A stretch of 64,000 nucleotides of DNA, from NCBI RefSeq assembly GCF_019602855.1, contig NZ_CP080767.1:3038001-3102000 (forward strand), written 5' to 3'. The translations under genes and the position numbers were made by a program. Source of the DNA: Cupriavidus pinatubonensis (GTDB taxonomy: Bacteria > Pseudomonadota > Gammaproteobacteria > Burkholderiales > Burkholderiaceae). Within the stretch, counting starts at the first letter, position 1, and each line of letters begins with the position of its first letter. The notes under the pieces are model-generated. The model did no database searches and had not been told where the DNA came from. It worked only from the letters and a program-made list of their open reading frames with translations. This document shows, piece after piece, positions 24,935-34,043 of this stretch.

Positions 24935-26629
24935 ATGGAATTGCTTTCAGACTTGCTTGCCTCCCAACCGGAGATCGCGCTCTTCCTCGCGCTCGCGGTC
25001 GGCCATGCGATTGGCGCGATCCGTTTCGGGCCATTCCAGCTCGGCGGCATCTGCGGCACGCTGATCGCCGCGCTCGTGATCGGGCAAAGCGGGGCGCGTC
25101 TCGACAACGACGTCAAGAACGTTGCCTTCGCGGTGTTCATCTTTGCGCTCGGCTTCACCGGTGGCCCGCAGTTCTTCGCCAATGTCGGGCGCGAATGGCG
25201 CATCGGATTGCTCTCGCTCGTGGAAGCCTTTGTACTCCTGGCACTGCTTGCGATCGCCGTACCGTTGCTGAGCCTGGACCAGGGTACGGCCGCCGGCCTG
25301 CTCGCCGGCGCCGCGACCGAATCGGCCGTGATCGGCACCGCTTCCGAAGCGATTTCCCGGCTCGGCATCTCTTCCGAGCAGGTGCGCGTGCTGCAGACCA
25401 ATATCGTCACCGCATACAGCGTGACGTACCTGTTCGGCCTGATCTCGATCGTGCTGTTCACGAGCCAGCTCGCGCCGTGGCTGTTGCGCGTGAACCTGCG
25501 CGAATCGGCGGAAAGGCTGTGGCAGAAGCTCGGCGGCGAGAACGACTTGGGCGAAGGCCAGAGCAGCGCACTGCCGTTGCTGGTCGGTCGCGTGCTGCGC
25601 GTGGAACGCGTCGCGGGCAAGACGGTGCTGGAAGCGGAGCAACTGGTCGCGCTCGGCGCAACGATACGGCGCGTGCGGCGCGATGGCGAGACCTTCCGGC
25701 CATCGCCCGCCGAGTTGCTGCGCACCGGTGACGTTGTGCTCGCAGTCGGCCGGCGCGATGCAATGGTGGCCTTCGCCGGCTACGTCGGCACCGAGTTGCC
25801 TGAAGAGCCCGGCATGGAAGCCGTGCAGAACGAGCAGGACGTGCTGCTCACGCGGCGCGAGATCCGCGGACTGACGCTGGCCCGGCTGCGCCAGATGGCC
25901 GACGTCGGCATGGGCCGCGGTGTCTATATCCAGCGTATCTCGCGCATGCAGCATCGGGTGCCCACGCTGCCGGAAACGGTGCTCGAGCGTGGAGACGTAC
26001 TGACGCTGAGCGGACCGCAGGAAGCCGTGCAGCGCGTGGTGCCGGAACTCGGCTACGCGGTCACGCCGACGATCAAGACGGATTTCGTGTTCCTGGGCAT
26101 CGGCGTGCTGCTAGGCATGCTGATCGGTGCGTTCAGCGTCAAGTTCGGTCAGGCCGATCTCACGCTGGGGACCGGCGGCGGCTGCCTCGTGTCGGGCCTG
26201 ATCTTCGGCTGGCTGCGCGCGCGCATGCCGCTGTTCGGCTCGCTGCCCTCTTCCGCGGCCGAGATCCTGAAGGACTTCGGCCTCGCTACGTTCATTGCCG
26301 CAGTCGGCCTGTCCGCCGGACCCGATGCGATCACGCTCATCCGCGAGTACGGCCTGATCCTGCCCGTCGCGGGCATCCTGGTTTCCGTGGTGCCGGCCGC
26401 GATTTCGCTGTTCATCGGCCACCGCTGGCTGAAGCTGGACACGCCGATCCTGCTCGGCGCCGTCGCAGGCCAGCACTGCAGCACGCCGACGATCATGGCG
26501 CTGACCAGCGCGGCCGGCAACGGCACCCCGGTGATCGGCTACACGATCACGTATGCGATTTCCAATGTCCTGCTTCCGCTGCTGGGGCCGATTTCCGTGG
26601 CCATGGCGGGCGCCCTGGCGAGGCACTGA
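24935..26629 (+). CDS. aspT: AspT-family antiporter, first copy
   Basis: A 564-residue membrane exchanger of the aspartate:alanine antiporter (AAEx) family. Layout: five or so N-terminal membrane segments (about residues 10-185), a central cytosolic part with two RCK_C/TrkA_C-like domains (about 205-375), and a second membrane half (about 380-560). The conserved TESAVIGTASEAI stretch near residue 130 matches the GxxS-type motif of AspT. AspT swaps external aspartate for internal alanine; with AspD decarboxylation this generates a proton gradient. A second paralogue and aspD follow, which strongly supports the assignment. It is not certain which copy carries aspartate. Confidence 0.87.
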   Translation: MELLSDLLASQPEIALFLALAVGHAIGAIRFGPFQLGGICGTLIAALVIGQSGARLDNDVKNVAFAVFIFALGFTGGPQFFANVGREWRIGLLSLVEAFVLLALLAIAVPLLSLDQGTAAGLLAGAATESAVIGTASEAISRLGISSEQVRVLQTNIVTAYSVTYLFGLISIVLFTSQLAPWLLRVNLRESAERLWQKLGGENDLGEGQSSALPLLVGRVLRVERVAGKTVLEAEQLVALGATIRRVRRDGETFRPSPAELLRTGDVVLAVGRRDAMVAFAGYVGTELPEEPGMEAVQNEQDVLLTRREIRGLTLARLRQMADVGMGRGVYIQRISRMQHRVPTLPETVLERGDVLTLSGPQEAVQRVVPELGYAVTPTIKTDFVFLGIGVLLGMLIGAFSVKFGQADLTLGTGGGCLVSGLIFGWLRARMPLFGSLPSSAAEILKDFGLATFIAAVGLSAGPDAITLIREYGLILPVAGILVSVVPAAISLFIGHRWLKLDTPILLGAVAGQHCSTPTIMALTSAAGNGTPVIGYTITYAISNVLLPLLGPISVAMAGALARH

Positions 26630-26718
26630 TGCCCCGCGACTGAGAACACGTTTCACCAACCGGGCAGCACATTCAGCCCTGCAGTCTCAACCCGCTCCCA
26701 TCGCAACAGGAGGCCCTC

Positions 26719-28404
26719 ATGGAATGGTTGCATGACATTTTCCAGAAATCGCCGGAATCAGCGCTATTCCTGTCGCTGGCCGTCGGCTATGCCATCGGCA
26801 AGATTACGTTCGGGCGCTTCCAGCTTGGTGGCGTGGCGGGCTCGCTGCTGGCCGCGGTGCTGATCAGCCAGGTCGGCGTCCAGATCGACAATGGCGTCAA
26901 GGCGGTGATGTTCGCCGTCTTCATCTATGCGGTCGGCTACGAAAGCGGCCCGCAGTTCTTCAACTCGCTGAACCGCAGCTCGCTGCGCGAGATCGCCATG
27001 GCGGTGTTCATGGCGGTATGCGGCCTGGTCACGGTGGTGGTGCTGGCCAAGATCTTTGATCTCGACAAGGGCATCGCCGCAGGCCTGGCCGCAGGTGGCA
27101 TGACGCAGTCGGCCATCATCGGTACGGCCGGTGATGCGATCACCAAGCTTGGGCTGCCACCGGACCAGGTGAAGCAACTACAGGCAAACGTTGCAATAGG
27201 GTATGCGGTGACATATGTGTTTGGGTCTCTCGGCGCGATCATCGTTTGCGTGAACATCCTGCCGCGCTTCATGAAAGCCGACCTGAAGGAAGACGCGAAG
27301 AAGATGGAAGCGCAGCTGCACGGCGGGCTGCCGCAGTTCGGCCCGAACCAGCGCGGTGCGCTGCCGCGGCTAGTGGGCCGGCTTTTCCGCGTGGGCGGCG
27401 CTGCGGGCAAGACCGTTTCGCATATCGAGATCGGCGGCGAGGATCTCGTCACGGTGGAGAAGATCCAGCGCGGCGGCAAGGCGCTCGAGGTCAAGCAGGA
27501 CATCGTGCTCAAGGACGGTGACCTGGTGCTGCTGGTGGGCCGCCGCGACGCCATGGTGCCCACGGCCGCGCTGATCGGCGAGGAAGTCGCCGATGTGGAA
27601 GGCATGGGCGTCGTCATGCAGACGCGCAAGGTGGTGTTCACCGCCAAGGGCATGAACAACAAGACGGTCGCGGAGATCGTCGAGATGGTGGGGCGCGACA
27701 TGCGCCACGGTGTGTACATCGAGCATATCGAGCGCTACGACAACCCGCTGCCGTTGCTGCCAGAACTGAAGCTGCAGCATGGCGACATCCTCACGCTGTA
27801 CGGCACGCCGGCCGATACCAGGCGTGCCGCGCAGATGGCCGGGTACGAACTGGCGCCCACCGAGAAGACGGACTTCGTCTACTTCGGTGCCGGTGTGCTG
27901 GTGGGTCTGCTGATCGGCCTGCTGGTATGGCGCATCGGCTCGATCCCGCTGACGCTCGGCGCCGGCGGTGGTGCGCTGCTCTCCGGCCTGGTGTTTGGCT
28001 GGGCCCGATCCAAGCACAAGATGTTCGGCGCGATGCCGACTGCCGCGTGCCAGTTGCTGAAGGACTTCGGGCTCGCTGCGTTCGTGGCCATCGTCGGCAT
28101 CAACTCGGGTCTGCAGGCTGCTACCACGTTGAAGCAGCAAGGCCTGACCATCTTCATCCTTGGTGCCGTGGTCACGCTGCTGCCGCTGTTCCTGACCATG
28201 TTCTTCGGCCGCTACGTGCTCAAGTACGACAACGCCGCGCTGCTCGCGGGCGCGCTGTCCGGGTCGCGCAGTGCGAACCCCGCCTTCGGCGGCATTCTCG
28301 ACAAGGCCGAGAGCCCGGTGCCGACCGTGCCCTTCGCCATCACCTACGCCATTGCCAACGTGCTGCTGACGCTGCTCGGACCGCTGGTGGTCGGCCTCGT
28401 CTAG
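26719..28404 (+). CDS. AspT-family antiporter, second copy
   Basis: A 561-residue paralogue of the preceding gene with the same plan: membrane half, two TrkA_C-like domains (GEDLVTVEKI and ARKVVFTAKGMNNKTVAEIV regions), membrane half ending LLTLLGPLVVGLV. The motif here reads TQSAIIGTAGDAIT. AGGAGG 5 nt before the ATG gives an excellent ribosome site, so this copy may be made in larger amounts than the first. Tandem AspT-like genes may form a heteromer or have different substrates. It is 97 nt upstream of aspD. Confidence 0.86.
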   Translation: MEWLHDIFQKSPESALFLSLAVGYAIGKITFGRFQLGGVAGSLLAAVLISQVGVQIDNGVKAVMFAVFIYAVGYESGPQFFNSLNRSSLREIAMAVFMAVCGLVTVVVLAKIFDLDKGIAAGLAAGGMTQSAIIGTAGDAITKLGLPPDQVKQLQANVAIGYAVTYVFGSLGAIIVCVNILPRFMKADLKEDAKKMEAQLHGGLPQFGPNQRGALPRLVGRLFRVGGAAGKTVSHIEIGGEDLVTVEKIQRGGKALEVKQDIVLKDGDLVLLVGRRDAMVPTAALIGEEVADVEGMGVVMQTRKVVFTAKGMNNKTVAEIVEMVGRDMRHGVYIEHIERYDNPLPLLPELKLQHGDILTLYGTPADTRRAAQMAGYELAPTEKTDFVYFGAGVLVGLLIGLLVWRIGSIPLTLGAGGGALLSGLVFGWARSKHKMFGAMPTAACQLLKDFGLAAFVAIVGINSGLQAATTLKQQGLTIFILGAVVTLLPLFLTMFFGRYVLKYDNAALLAGALSGSRSANPAFGGILDKAESPVPTVPFAITYAIANVLLTLLGPLVVGLV

Positions 28405-28501
28405 CGGTCACGTCGTTTCACCGTTCTTCCTGCTGCGCGGGCCGCCCTTCCCTCCCGGCCCGCCAGCGCCAACCCGACAAGCGTCTTAACAGGAGCAAGT
28501 C

Positions 28502-30127
28502 ATGACCAAACCGGATATGTCCAAGCTGGCGAGCCTCTCGCCGTTCGAACTGAAGGATGAACTGATCAAGCTTGCCAGCAGCGATGCGGACCGCCTGATG
28601 CTGAACGCGGGCCGCGGCAACCCCAATTTCCTCGCCACGATTCCGCGCCACGGCTTCTGGCAACTCGGCCTGTTCGCCATGCGCGAATCGGAGCGTTCGT
28701 TCTCGTACATGCCCGAAGGCGTAGGCGGCTTCCCGCGCCGCGAAGGCATCGAGGAACGCTTCGACCTGTTCGCGCGCGAGTTCGCGCACGTGCCGGGCGT
28801 CTCGTTCCTGGCCGGAGCCGTCTCCTATGTGCGCGACCAGCTTGGGCTGAACGCCGGCGCTTTCCTCTATGAAATGTGCGAAGGCATCCTGGCCTGCAAT
28901 TACCCGGTGCCGGACCGCATGCTGAAGCTGTCCGAGGTCATCGTGGGCCAGTACATCCGCAAGGAGATGATCGGCAACCATCCGTTCATCGGCGAGTTCG
29001 ACCTGTTCGCGGTCGAAGGCGGCACCGCGGCGATGACGTACCTGTTCAACTCGATCCGCGAAAACCACCTGCTCAAGGCCGGCGATACCATTGCGCTGGG
29101 CATGCCGATCTTCACGCCGTACATCGAGATCCCGGAACTGAACGACTACAAGCTCGTCGAGCTTTCGGTCGAGGCCGATCCCGGCGAACGCTGGCAGTAC
29201 TCGAACAAGGAACTCGACAAGCTGCGCGACCCGAAGGTCAAGGCCTTCTTCCTCGTCAATCCGAGCAACCCGCCCTCGGTACGCATGAGCGATGAAAGTC
29301 TCGAGTACCTGGCGTCAATCATCGAGGAACGTCCCGACCTGATCATCCTGACCGACGATGTGTATGGCACCTTTGCTGACAACTTCGTCTCGCTGTTTGC
29401 GATGTGCCCGAAGAACACCATCCTGGTGTACTCGTTCTCGAAGTACTTCGGCGCGACCGGCTGGCGGCTCGGCGTGATTGCCACGCACCGCGACAACGTG
29501 TTCGACGAAAAGATCGCCGCGCTTCCCGATGCCGCGCGCAAGGAGCTGCACGAACGCTATACGTCGATCACCACCGAGCCGGACAAGCTTAAATTCATCG
29601 ACCGCCTGGTGGCCGACAGTCGCACGGTGGCGCTGAACCACACGGCCGGCCTGTCCACGCCGCAGCAGGTACAGATGGTGCTGTTCTCGTTGTTCTCTCT
29701 GATGGACACGCCCGACAACTACAAGATCGCCATGAAGCGGCTGATCCGGAACCGCAAGGCTGCGCTGTATCGCGAAATTGGCATCGCGCCGGAGGCGGAC
29801 GATCCGAATGCCGTGGATTACTACACGCTGCTCGACATCGAGGCGCTGGGCGGCAAAGCGCTCGGTCCTGACTTCGTGAAATGGGTGCTCGCCTCGGTGG
29901 AGCCCAATGAGCTGCTGTTCCGCCTGGCTGAAGATGCAGGCGTGGTGCTGCTGCCAGGCCGTGGCTTTGGTACGCGCCATCCGTCCGGCCGCGTATCGCT
30001 GGCCAACCTGAACGAATCGGACTACGCGAAAATCGGCCGCTCGATCCGCAAGCTCTTCGAGGAGTATGTGGAAAAGTACAACGAAGCCACCGGCAATAAG
30101 GCCAACAAACACGTGGTGAAGAAGTAG
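28502..30127 (+). CDS. aspD: Aspartate 4-decarboxylase (bifunctional with aspartate aminotransferase)
   Basis: A 541-residue PLP enzyme that converts L-aspartate to L-alanine and CO2, with a side activity as aspartate aminotransferase. It has a fold-type I core with NPSNPP at 253-258, Asp285 and Tyr288 in TDDVYG, and the PLP lysine Lys314 in VYSFSKYFG. The long N-terminal region (about 1-110) and the length near 530-545 distinguish AspD from ordinary aminotransferases. Its position after two AspT-type exchangers matches aspartate/alanine proton-motive cycles described in other bacteria. AGGAG 7 nt upstream of ATG. Confidence 0.93.
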   Translation: MTKPDMSKLASLSPFELKDELIKLASSDADRLMLNAGRGNPNFLATIPRHGFWQLGLFAMRESERSFSYMPEGVGGFPRREGIEERFDLFAREFAHVPGVSFLAGAVSYVRDQLGLNAGAFLYEMCEGILACNYPVPDRMLKLSEVIVGQYIRKEMIGNHPFIGEFDLFAVEGGTAAMTYLFNSIRENHLLKAGDTIALGMPIFTPYIEIPELNDYKLVELSVEADPGERWQYSNKELDKLRDPKVKAFFLVNPSNPPSVRMSDESLEYLASIIEERPDLIILTDDVYGTFADNFVSLFAMCPKNTILVYSFSKYFGATGWRLGVIATHRDNVFDEKIAALPDAARKELHERYTSITTEPDKLKFIDRLVADSRTVALNHTAGLSTPQQVQMVLFSLFSLMDTPDNYKIAMKRLIRNRKAALYREIGIAPEADDPNAVDYYTLLDIEALGGKALGPDFVKWVLASVEPNELLFRLAEDAGVVLLPGRGFGTRHPSGRVSLANLNESDYAKIGRSIRKLFEEYVEKYNEATGNKANKHVVKK

Positions 30128-30130
30128 GCG

Positions 30131-30196
30131 CGACGCGCCCGGCACTGCGGTTCCGGGCGCGTCGCCGGCTGCATGCGGTTGGCTGCATGCAGCCGG
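30131..30196. repeat. Two adjacent 12-bp stem dyads after aspD
   Basis: CGACGCGCCCGG (30131-30142) pairs perfectly with 30153-30164, and CCGGCTGCATGC (30165-30176) pairs perfectly with 30185-30196, with loops of 10 and 8 nt and no gap between the two hairpins. No U-run follows on either strand. They begin 3 nt after the aspD stop and may stabilise the 3' end of the mRNA or slow polymerase. Confidence 0.7.
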
Positions 30197-30253
30197 CTCT
30201 GGTATGGTCGTGGGCGATTCCAGTGACCTCCGCCGCCATACCCGAGCCCCGGC

Positions 30254-31723
30254 ATGCCGCTTCCACCGTTCCTGTCCTCGCTGCCCGATCCTGCCCTGTG
30301 GTGGGGCCCGCTGTTCACGGTGACCGAATGGGCGATCCGCCTGACGATGCTGGTCTACGTGCCGCAGCGCCGTGCGCCGGCTGCCGCGCGCACGTGGCTG
30401 CTGCTGGTGTTCTTCCTGCCGTGGCTGGGCCTGATACTTTATGCGCTGTTCGGACGCATCTACTATCCGAAGTCACGCCGCCTGAAACTGGCCCGCATCA
30501 ACCAGGGGATCGAGCAGCTGCGCGCGCGCATCAGCCATGAACTGCCACAGGGTCCATTGCCGGATGGGCTGTGCCAGACGGGTTCCTGCCTGATTGAACG
30601 GGTCGGCTCATTCGCGCCGATGCGCGGCAACGATGTCACGCTGATCGACCGCTACGACGACGTGATTGCCGCAATGGTGGCCGACATCGACGCCGCGAAG
30701 CAGTCGGTGCACATCCTGATGTACATCTACGCGGACGATGCGACGGGCCGAAGGATTACCGACGCCGTGCTGCGCGCCGCGCGCCGTGGCGTACGCTGCA
30801 GCGTGCTGATGGACGCGCTCGGTGCGCGCGACGGACTGAAGGCCTTTACCGGCAAGCTGCGCTCTGCCGGCGTGCAGGTGGTACCGGTGCTGCCGATGCG
30901 CTCGCTGTCGGCAGTGCTCAAGGGCAAGAGTGCGCGCTTCGACCTGCGCAATCACCGCAAGATCGTCGTGCTCGATGGCAGCGTCGGCTATATCGGCTCG
31001 CAGAACGTCGTCGATGCCGAATCGATGCCGGGTCTGCCCAATGAGGAACTGGTGGCCCGCGTGACCGGCCCGGTGGTATCGCAACTGCAGGCTGTGTTCC
31101 TCGCGGACCGCTACCTCGAGACCGGCGACAAGGACCTCGGCGCTGCCGATTTCCCGCCGCTGGCGCCGGACGGGCCGTGCATTGCGCAGATGCTCCCGAG
31201 CGGGCCTGGCTACGGCACGCAGAATGCGCAGATGGTGCTGGTGTCGATGATCCACAATGCCGTGCGCCGCGTGGTCATCACCACGCCTTATTTCGTGCCC
31301 GACGAGTCGTTCCTGCAAGCGCTGCACGTCGCGTGCTATCGCGGCGTGGAGGTGCATCTGGTGCTGTCCCAGCGCATCGACCAGCGCTTCACGCAGGCCG
31401 CGCAGGAAGCGTATTTCGGTGTGCTGCTGGAATCGGGCGTGAAGGTCCACCTGTACCGGCCCGCGTTCCTGCATGCCAAGCATGTGACCATCGACGACAC
31501 GGTGGCGATGGTCGGCTCGACGAACATGGACATCCGCTCGTTCGCGCTCAATGCGGAATCGGCGCTGGTGATTTACGACAGGGATGTGGTGGCGAAGATG
31601 GTGCGCATTCAGCAGCGCTATCTGGCTGCGAGCGACACCGTGGTACGCGAGAAATGGGCCGCGCGGCCGTTGCGCACGCGGACCTGGCAGAACCTTTGCC
31701 GGTTGGCGGATTCGTTGTTGTGA
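30254..31723 (+). CDS. cls: Cardiolipin synthase (phospholipase D superfamily)
   Basis: A 489-residue membrane-bound enzyme that joins two phosphatidylglycerols (or PG with another lipid) to cardiolipin. Two hydrophobic N-terminal segments (about residues 20-40 and 45-68) are followed by two PLD domains with HKD motifs: NHRKIVVLDGSVGYIGSQN near residue 234 and HAKHVTIDDTVAMVGSTN near residue 406. Length fits ClsA (480-510). The start ATG at 30254 gives the normal N-terminus MPLPPFLSSL. It is a single gene between the aspD operon and the convergent hut operon. Confidence 0.92.
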   Translation: MPLPPFLSSLPDPALWWGPLFTVTEWAIRLTMLVYVPQRRAPAAARTWLLLVFFLPWLGLILYALFGRIYYPKSRRLKLARINQGIEQLRARISHELPQGPLPDGLCQTGSCLIERVGSFAPMRGNDVTLIDRYDDVIAAMVADIDAAKQSVHILMYIYADDATGRRITDAVLRAARRGVRCSVLMDALGARDGLKAFTGKLRSAGVQVVPVLPMRSLSAVLKGKSARFDLRNHRKIVVLDGSVGYIGSQNVVDAESMPGLPNEELVARVTGPVVSQLQAVFLADRYLETGDKDLGAADFPPLAPDGPCIAQMLPSGPGYGTQNAQMVLVSMIHNAVRRVVITTPYFVPDESFLQALHVACYRGVEVHLVLSQRIDQRFTQAAQEAYFGVLLESGVKVHLYRPAFLHAKHVTIDDTVAMVGSTNMDIRSFALNAESALVIYDRDVVAKMVRIQQRYLAASDTVVREKWAARPLRTRTWQNLCRLADSLL

Positions 31724-31768
31724 TGGCGAGGGCTGCGGCAAGCGCTGGCCCTCTCCACGGAGTTCGGC

Positions 31769-32581
31769 TTAACGCCCTTCTACAAACCCCAGCACCGCCG
31801 CCAGCATCTGCTTCAGCGACGGCTGCAGCGCCGAGGCCTTGGCCTCGTCATACGCGAACGGATACGACTCGCTCATGTACGCCGATTGCGCGAGTTCGAG
31901 CTGCACGGCATGCACGCCGTCGCGCGGTTGCCCGTAATTGCGCGTGATATAGCCACCCTTGAAGCGACCGTTGAGCACCGCAGTGTGGCCCGGGATACCC
32001 TGTGCAATCTCCAGCAGTTCGTCCGCCAGCGATTGATCACAGCTATCGCCATTGGCCGTGCCGAGGTTGAAGTCGGGCAGCCTGCCTTCGAAGAAGCGCG
32101 GCAGCATCGAGCGGATCGAATGCGCATCCCACAGCGCCACCGTGCCGTGCTGCTGGCGCAGGCGAGCGAGTTCCTCGGCCAGCGCGCCGTGGTACGGGCG
32201 CCATACGGCATCACGCCGCGCGCCGATCTCGGCATCGTCAGGACCGACGCCGTTCGCGTACAGCGGCGTCTTGTCGAAGGTATCGACCGGGCACAGGCCG
32301 GTGGTGTCCTGGCCCGGATAGAGATTGGCGTTATCGGGCGGTCGGTTCAGGTCCACCACGTAGCGCGAATGGGTGGCCGCCAGTACCGACGCGCCAAGTT
32401 CGCGCGCGAAGTCGTAGAGGCGTTCCAGGTGCCAGTCGGTATCGGGCACCGTGCGTGCCTCGGCGGTCAGCCGCTGCGACACGGTGGCGGGTAGGTAGGT
32501 GCCGACGTGCGGCATCGATACCAGCAGCGGACGGGTGCCGCGATGCAGGGTAAAAGCGGGGGTGTCGGTAGAAAAGGACAT
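31769..32581 (-). CDS. hutG: N-formylglutamate deformylase
   Basis: A 270-residue enzyme that splits N-formyl-L-glutamate into glutamate and formate, the fifth step of this histidine pathway. Signatures: LLVSMPHVGTYLP near residue 20 and NRPPDNANLYPGQDTTGLC near residue 85, with GGYITRNYGQP toward the C-terminus. The start MSFSTDTPAF at 32581 is used because the 11 residues upstream in the frame do not look coding. It is the last gene of the hut run and convergent with cls. Confidence 0.93.
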   Translation of the reverse strand: MSFSTDTPAFTLHRGTRPLLVSMPHVGTYLPATVSQRLTAEARTVPDTDWHLERLYDFARELGASVLAATHSRYVVDLNRPPDNANLYPGQDTTGLCPVDTFDKTPLYANGVGPDDAEIGARRDAVWRPYHGALAEELARLRQQHGTVALWDAHSIRSMLPRFFEGRLPDFNLGTANGDSCDQSLADELLEIAQGIPGHTAVLNGRFKGGYITRNYGQPRDGVHAVQLELAQSAYMSESYPFAYDEAKASALQPSLKQMLAAVLGFVEGR

Positions 32582-32632
32582 GGTCTGTGCAATGCAGGGC
32601 AGCGCGCCGCGCAATGCGGCGGCTGCCGGTTT

Positions 32633-34039
32633 TCAGTCGCCCAGCAGGCTCGCGCGCGCCGACACGAACAGCTGGCCAGCTTCCGCCTGCAGCGGATGCG
32701 CACCATGCTGCACGCGGCAACGGCCGGCAGTGCGGACTTCCGCTAGTGTCTCATGGCCGTGGTTGGCAAAGACGTGCGTGGCCAGCGCCTGGGCGCCGTC
32801 AAGCCCCGCCAGCGCGGGATGCGAGCCATCGAGCACGACGAAATCGGCCTGCTGGCCCGCCGCGAGCCCGGCTACCGCGCGGCCCGTTGCACGCGCACCG
32901 CCGGCCACCGCCTCGAGGTAGAGACGATCCGCGACCTGCATATGCGATTCCGAGGCCAGCACATTGCGCTGCTGCAGGGCCAGCCGCTGGCCGTACTCGA
33001 ACATGCGCAGCTCTTCGGCGACGCTGACGCTCGCATGGCTGTCCGAGCCGATGCCCCATGCACCGTGCTGGGCGAGGTACGGCGCCGCTTCGAACACGCC
33101 ATCGCCCAGGTTTGCCTCGGTGGTCGGACAGATGCCAGCCACCGCCCCGCTGTGCGCGAGGCGCCGGCGTTCATCCCAGTCCATATGCGTGGCATGCACA
33201 AGGCACCAGCGCGCATCGACCTCGGCATGGTCGAGCAGCCATTCGACGGGCCGGATGCCGGTCTGCGCGATGCAGTCGTCCACCTCGCGCTGCTGCTCGG
33301 CGATGTGGATGTGCACAGGTGCAGTAGGATCCATCGCATGCAGGCCGGCCAATGCGTGCGTGAGGCTTTGCTGTGGCACTGCGCGCAACGAGTGCGGGGC
33401 GAGGCCCAGGCGCGCGCCGTGCTGCGCGCACGCGGGCGACAGGCGTTCGAGCAGCCTGAGCATGGCGTCGGTGTCATGCAGGAAGCGGCGCTGCTCCGCC
33501 ACCGCCGGCTTGTCGCCGAAGCCGGCCGTCTGGTACAGCACCGGCAGCAGCGTCATGCCGATGCCAGCGCGTTCGGCCGCGCGCAACAGGCGCAAAGACA
33601 TCTCGGCCGCGTCTGCATATGGCTTGCCGTCGATGTCGTGGTGCACGTAGTGGAACTCGCATACGCTGGTGTAGCCCGCGCGCAGCATCTCGATGTAGAG
33701 CTGCGTGGCGATGGCCTCCAGCGTGTCCGGCGACAAGCGCAGCGCGAAGCGGTACATCAGCGTGCGCCAGCTCCAGAACGAGTCTGCGCCGGCGGGATCG
33801 CCGCCCTGCGTCACGCTGCGGTATTCCGTCAGGCCGGCAAAGCCGCGCTGGAACGCGTGCGAATGGAGATTCGGCATACCGGGCAGCACGGGGCCGGCGG
33901 CGCGCGGCACATCGGCACTGGCCGATGCGCCCGCCTGCACCGTTGTCAGGCGGCCCGTTGTATCCCATGCCAGTAGCACGTCGCGCGCCCAGCCGGTCGG
34001 CAGCAGCGCGTGGGGTGCAAGAATGCGTGCTTCGTTCAT
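32633..34039 (-). CDS. hutF: Formimidoylglutamate deiminase
   Basis: A 468-residue amidohydrolase that converts N-formimidoyl-L-glutamate to N-formyl-L-glutamate plus ammonia. The first metal motif HSH is visible in GMPNLHSHAFQRG near residue 56; later metal and catalytic residues appear in VHIHIAEQ and GSDSHASVSV. Having HutF together with HutG shows the five-step route rather than direct formamide release. The start MNEARILAPHALLP at 34039 lies 4 nt from the hutI stop. Confidence 0.93.
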   Translation of the reverse strand: MNEARILAPHALLPTGWARDVLLAWDTTGRLTTVQAGASASADVPRAAGPVLPGMPNLHSHAFQRGFAGLTEYRSVTQGGDPAGADSFWSWRTLMYRFALRLSPDTLEAIATQLYIEMLRAGYTSVCEFHYVHHDIDGKPYADAAEMSLRLLRAAERAGIGMTLLPVLYQTAGFGDKPAVAEQRRFLHDTDAMLRLLERLSPACAQHGARLGLAPHSLRAVPQQSLTHALAGLHAMDPTAPVHIHIAEQQREVDDCIAQTGIRPVEWLLDHAEVDARWCLVHATHMDWDERRRLAHSGAVAGICPTTEANLGDGVFEAAPYLAQHGAWGIGSDSHASVSVAEELRMFEYGQRLALQQRNVLASESHMQVADRLYLEAVAGGARATGRAVAGLAAGQQADFVVLDGSHPALAGLDGAQALATHVFANHGHETLAEVRTAGRCRVQHGAHPLQAEAGQLFVSARASLLGD

Positions 34040-34043
34040 GCGC

